From: CAZMRF01 sp964568735
GTDB lineage: Bacteria; Acidobacteriota; Polarisedimenticolia; JACPZX01
Direction of reading: 5' to 3'
DNA length: 27,373 bases
Assembly: GCA_964568735.1 (NCBI GenBank)
Contig: CAZMRF010000069.1
Span: 1-27,373 of the forward strand
Shown: one piece after another, positions 26,101-27,373 of the stretch
Layout: each line of letters starts with the position of its first letter
How positions within the stretch are numbered: the first letter of the stretch is position 1
The notes under the pieces: generated by a model
Database searches by the model: none
What the model was told of the DNA's origin: nothing
What the model saw: the letters and a program-made list of their open reading frames with translations, nothing else
Program-made: the position numbers and the translations under genes

Positions 26101-26508
26101 ATCGCTGATGAAGGCGAGCTGCTTCCCGTCGGGGCTGAAGCGCGGCTGGAAGTTCCAGGCGATGTCAGCGGTGAGGGCCGTGGCCTTCCCGCCGTCGATG
26201 GGCAGCGTGTAGATGTCGCCCAGCATGTCGAAGACGATGGTCTTGCCGTCGGGGCTGACGTCCACGCTCGACCAGGTCGTCTCCTCGGTGTCGATCGAGA
26301 TCGATTTCCACTCGCCGCGCGGGTTGTTCACGTCCCACTTGTCTTCCTTCTTCTCGCCTGCCTCGTCCTTCGAGTCGGAACCGGGCTTCGCAGCCTCGGT
26401 GGCATCAGCCCTGCGCGGGCGCTCCGGGGGGGGAGCCGCTGACGGGCCGGCGGCCACGACGGTGACCAGAAGCAGGAGTGAAATCGCAGGATAGACGCTG
26501 AACTTCAT
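23128..26508 (-). CDS. Exported TolB-propeller/amidohydrolase protein
   Basis: A 1126-residue exported enzyme. Residues 1-25 are a signal peptide; a charged low-complexity stretch (28-60) follows. About 65-650 carries many PD40/TolB-type propeller repeats (VSPDGKTIVFDMLGDIYTLP, FSPDGKQLAFISDRAG, WSPGGDYIL and others), probably two propellers. About 690-1090 is an amidohydrolase barrel: PGLIDVHAHG with metal ligands H754 and H756, GHTGIEHAL, VHIGAHGQREGL, and the end motif GSIEKGKLADLIVIDGNPLEDI. This architecture recurs in soil bacteria as a putative periplasmic peptidase or prolidase-like enzyme; the substrate is unknown. The ATG at 26508 has GAGGGGGAGGG upstream. YceI follows it in the same direction. 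Confidence 0.9.
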   Translation of the reverse strand: MKFSVYPAISLLLLVTVVAAGPSAAPPPERPRRADATEAAKPGSDSKDEAGEKKEDKWDVNNPRGEWKSISIDTEETTWSSVDVSPDGKTIVFDMLGDIYTLPIDGGKATALTADIAWNFQPRFSPDGKQLAFISDRAGADNLWVMKADGSDPRAVTEEKENLVHNPSWSPGGDYILAKKGFMSTRSIAAGEIWVFHVGGGGGMQITERPLKEKDQKNMAEPAFSPDGRYIYYSQDVTPGSRWEYGKDSTGRIFAIKRLDREEGETDTFVDGPGGAILPTPSPDGKLLAFVKRTPALTSAIYVKDLTSGLERPIYEKLDRDLQETNGSEGNTPAIAWTPDSGSIVFWAGGKIRRVWIGTKESTVIPARVSAEKKIHPALRFPVQVAPDEFDVKMIRWARMSPDGTMAAFEALGHIWVKDLASGRQRRLTDQNDHFESYPSFSRDGRSIAFVTWDDQDLGSVRIAAVEGGESRTLTEEPGHYLEPRFSPDGTVVVYRKFTGGYLLSGDWSLEPGIYIVAAVGGESKRISRSGRNAHFGASDHRVFFSDEFEETQLVLKSVDLDGHDEQTHLKGEKVTEYSLSPDGLWVAFTESYDAWVAPFTLTGKTVSVAKDSKAIPVKRVSKRSGEFLHWSADSRQLHWSNGSTLYTRELKDAFSFLEGAPEKLPEPVEEGLSLSWKEKADIPSGTIALTGARIVTMRGARDGRQEIIENGVVLVKGNRIEAVGRVGQVSIPSGAVTMDVSGKTIVPGLIDVHAHGAQATEEIIPEQNWDEFSKLSFGVTTIHDPSNDTSEIFAAAELQKAGLIVAPRIFSTGTILYGAYFPGFTASVESLDDAKFHLQRLKDVGAISVKSYNQPRRDSRQEIIEAGQELGMMVVPEGGAKFQFNMSQVMDGHTGIEHALCIPHVYDDVIQFWSQTEVGYTPTFVVAYGGLEGEKYWYDRTDVWKNERLMRYVPRFVVEPASIRRPRAPDEHYNHFNVARAAKSLRDAGVSVHIGAHGQREGLAAHWEMWMMQQGGFTPWEALRAGTLDGAHYIGMDGDIGSIEKGKLADLIVIDGNPLEDIRRSEYVVYTMINGRLYETATMNQVAPDKVQRQPFFFEKEGGDTIHPATTEYVQKFAEKHGWVH

Positions 26509-26640
26509 GGCTCGACCCTCCCCCTCACGCGCGATACGAAGTGGACCTTCATCTCATCTTAAGGCGAGACGGGGGCCAATGGAACAGGGGGCATTCCCAC
26601 TCCGAAGAGGGCGGCGGGAAGCGAGAGCTTGCTCCGTTCT

Positions 26641-27373
26641 TCAAAAAGCCGCGACTCGCTGGATGACCCAGAACATCGCCACGCTTCCGATGGCGTAGGG
26701 CGGCAGAAGCTGGAGGATGTCTGATCGTTGTTGGTTGATGGGCGCGAGCCTTGAAGCGGCTCGGTGCATGAGGGCGATAAAAGATAGGGCGGAGCCGATG
26801 AAAAGGAAATGTCCCGCCTCAACCCCGATGCTGAAGAACAACAGCGCCGTGGGAATATGTCCGTCCGGCAAACCGGCTTCGTTAAGCCCGCCGGCAAAAC
26901 CCAGGCCGTGAATCAGTCCGAACGTGAAGGCCACGATCCACGGCGCACGGGCGGTGATGCCCACGCGGCCTTGCCGGTCACGCAGAATCTCCGCCGCGAC
27001 AAAAACGATGCTCAACGCGATGGCGGCCTCGACCGGCCGTTGCGGGATGTGGACGTAGCCGAGCGTCGCCAGCGTGAGCGTGATGCTGTGCGAGACGGTG
27101 AAGGCGGTGACGGTCTTGACCAGCTTCCATCCGCCGCGCGTGATGATGAGCAACGCGAGCACGAACAGGAGATGATCAATGCCCGACAGGATGTGCTCGA
27201 CGCCGAGCACGGTGTAAGTGCGGGCGACGCCCATCGCGCCAGCCGCGGCCGCGACCACAAACGACGGAGTGGACGGCGTGAGCCGCGTCACTTGCGTGGT
27301 GCCGTCGAGACGTTCCAGACGCACGAGCACGTCGGTCATCGTCGCGCTGAGGCCGGCGATGTGAATCGTGCCG
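26641..27373 (-). CDS. HupE/UreJ-type membrane protein (5' end outside window)
   Basis: The frame is open through the right edge, so the N-terminus is missing; ATG 27339 is internal, because the codons before it (GTIHIAGLSAT) continue the family's extracytoplasmic N-terminal domain. At least six membrane helices follow. Conserved segments are GVEHILSGIDHLLFVLALL, KTVTAFTVSHSITLTLA, VEAAIALSIVFVA, FTFGLIHGLGFAGGL and FSIGVEAGH. These His/Asp/Glu-rich helices are typical of HupE/UreJ proteins, proposed to move nickel or cobalt. The distal part of the gene (26700-26920) has lower GC than its neighbours. No urease or hydrogenase gene is in the window, so the metal link is only a family-level expectation. 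Confidence 0.85.
   Translation of the reverse strand, partial: GTIHIAGLSATMTDVLVRLERLDGTTQVTRLTPSTPSFVVAAAAGAMGVARTYTVLGVEHILSGIDHLLFVLALLIITRGGWKLVKTVTAFTVSHSITLTLATLGYVHIPQRPVEAAIALSIVFVAAEILRDRQGRVGITARAPWIVAFTFGLIHGLGFAGGLNEAGLPDGHIPTALLFFSIGVEAGHFLFIGSALSFIALMHRAASRLAPINQQRSDILQLLPPYAIGSVAMFWVIQRVAAF

Overview
The window is 27.4 kb of GC-rich bacterial DNA, dense with genes and with frequent GTG and TTG starts. By eye GC is near 70% in the cyanophycin genes and nearer 55-58% in parts of one secreted-protein gene. No rRNA, tRNA or CRISPR was seen. Several features fit an environmental Acidobacteriota or a similar soil/sediment phylum: a GldA/GldFG/DUF4340 ABC module, a huge TolB-propeller amidohydrolase, secreted proteins with repeats of the FQVNTYTT type, and a C-terminal IPTL-type sorting tail. 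No phylogenetic marker is present, so this placement is an inference.

Layout. 1-5213 (minus): an ABC-2 export operon (ATPase, permease fused to a GldG-like domain, DUF4340 protein), followed by a DUF1579 protein cut by the window edge. 5559-7553 (minus): a secreted LamG protein with a C-terminal sorting signal. 8111-9255 (minus): three small DsrE-fold proteins in a row. 9514-16308 (plus): the centrepiece, a tight operon of isoaspartyl dipeptidase (iadA), cyanophycinase (cphB), cyanophycin synthetase (cphA) and a cphA paralogue that keeps the N domain and the Mur-ligase part but has no ATP-grasp domain. 16471-17706 (plus): an MFS transporter. 17958-19745 (plus): a secreted repeat protein with its own promoter. 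19823-21838 (minus): a mazEF toxin-antitoxin pair with a palindromic operator, an exported alpha/beta hydrolase, and an AbrB-type domain fused in frame to a DUF1801 domain. 21946-22550: two attC-like recombination sites flank a small ParB-like gene, as in an integron cassette. 22557-26508 (minus): a YceI protein and a 1126-residue TolB/amidohydrolase. 26641-27373 (minus): a HupE/UreJ-type membrane protein running off the right edge.

How the genes work together. The cph operon encodes both synthesis and complete breakdown of cyanophycin, a poly-Asp backbone with Arg side chains. CphA makes the polymer, CphB cuts it to beta-Asp-Arg dipeptides, and IadA would split those to Asp and Arg. The fourth gene could perform only the Mur-type isopeptide step, which makes it the most interesting unknown. 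The attC-flanked gene and the AbrB-DUF1801 fusion mark 20-22.5 kb as a mobile, accessory stretch.
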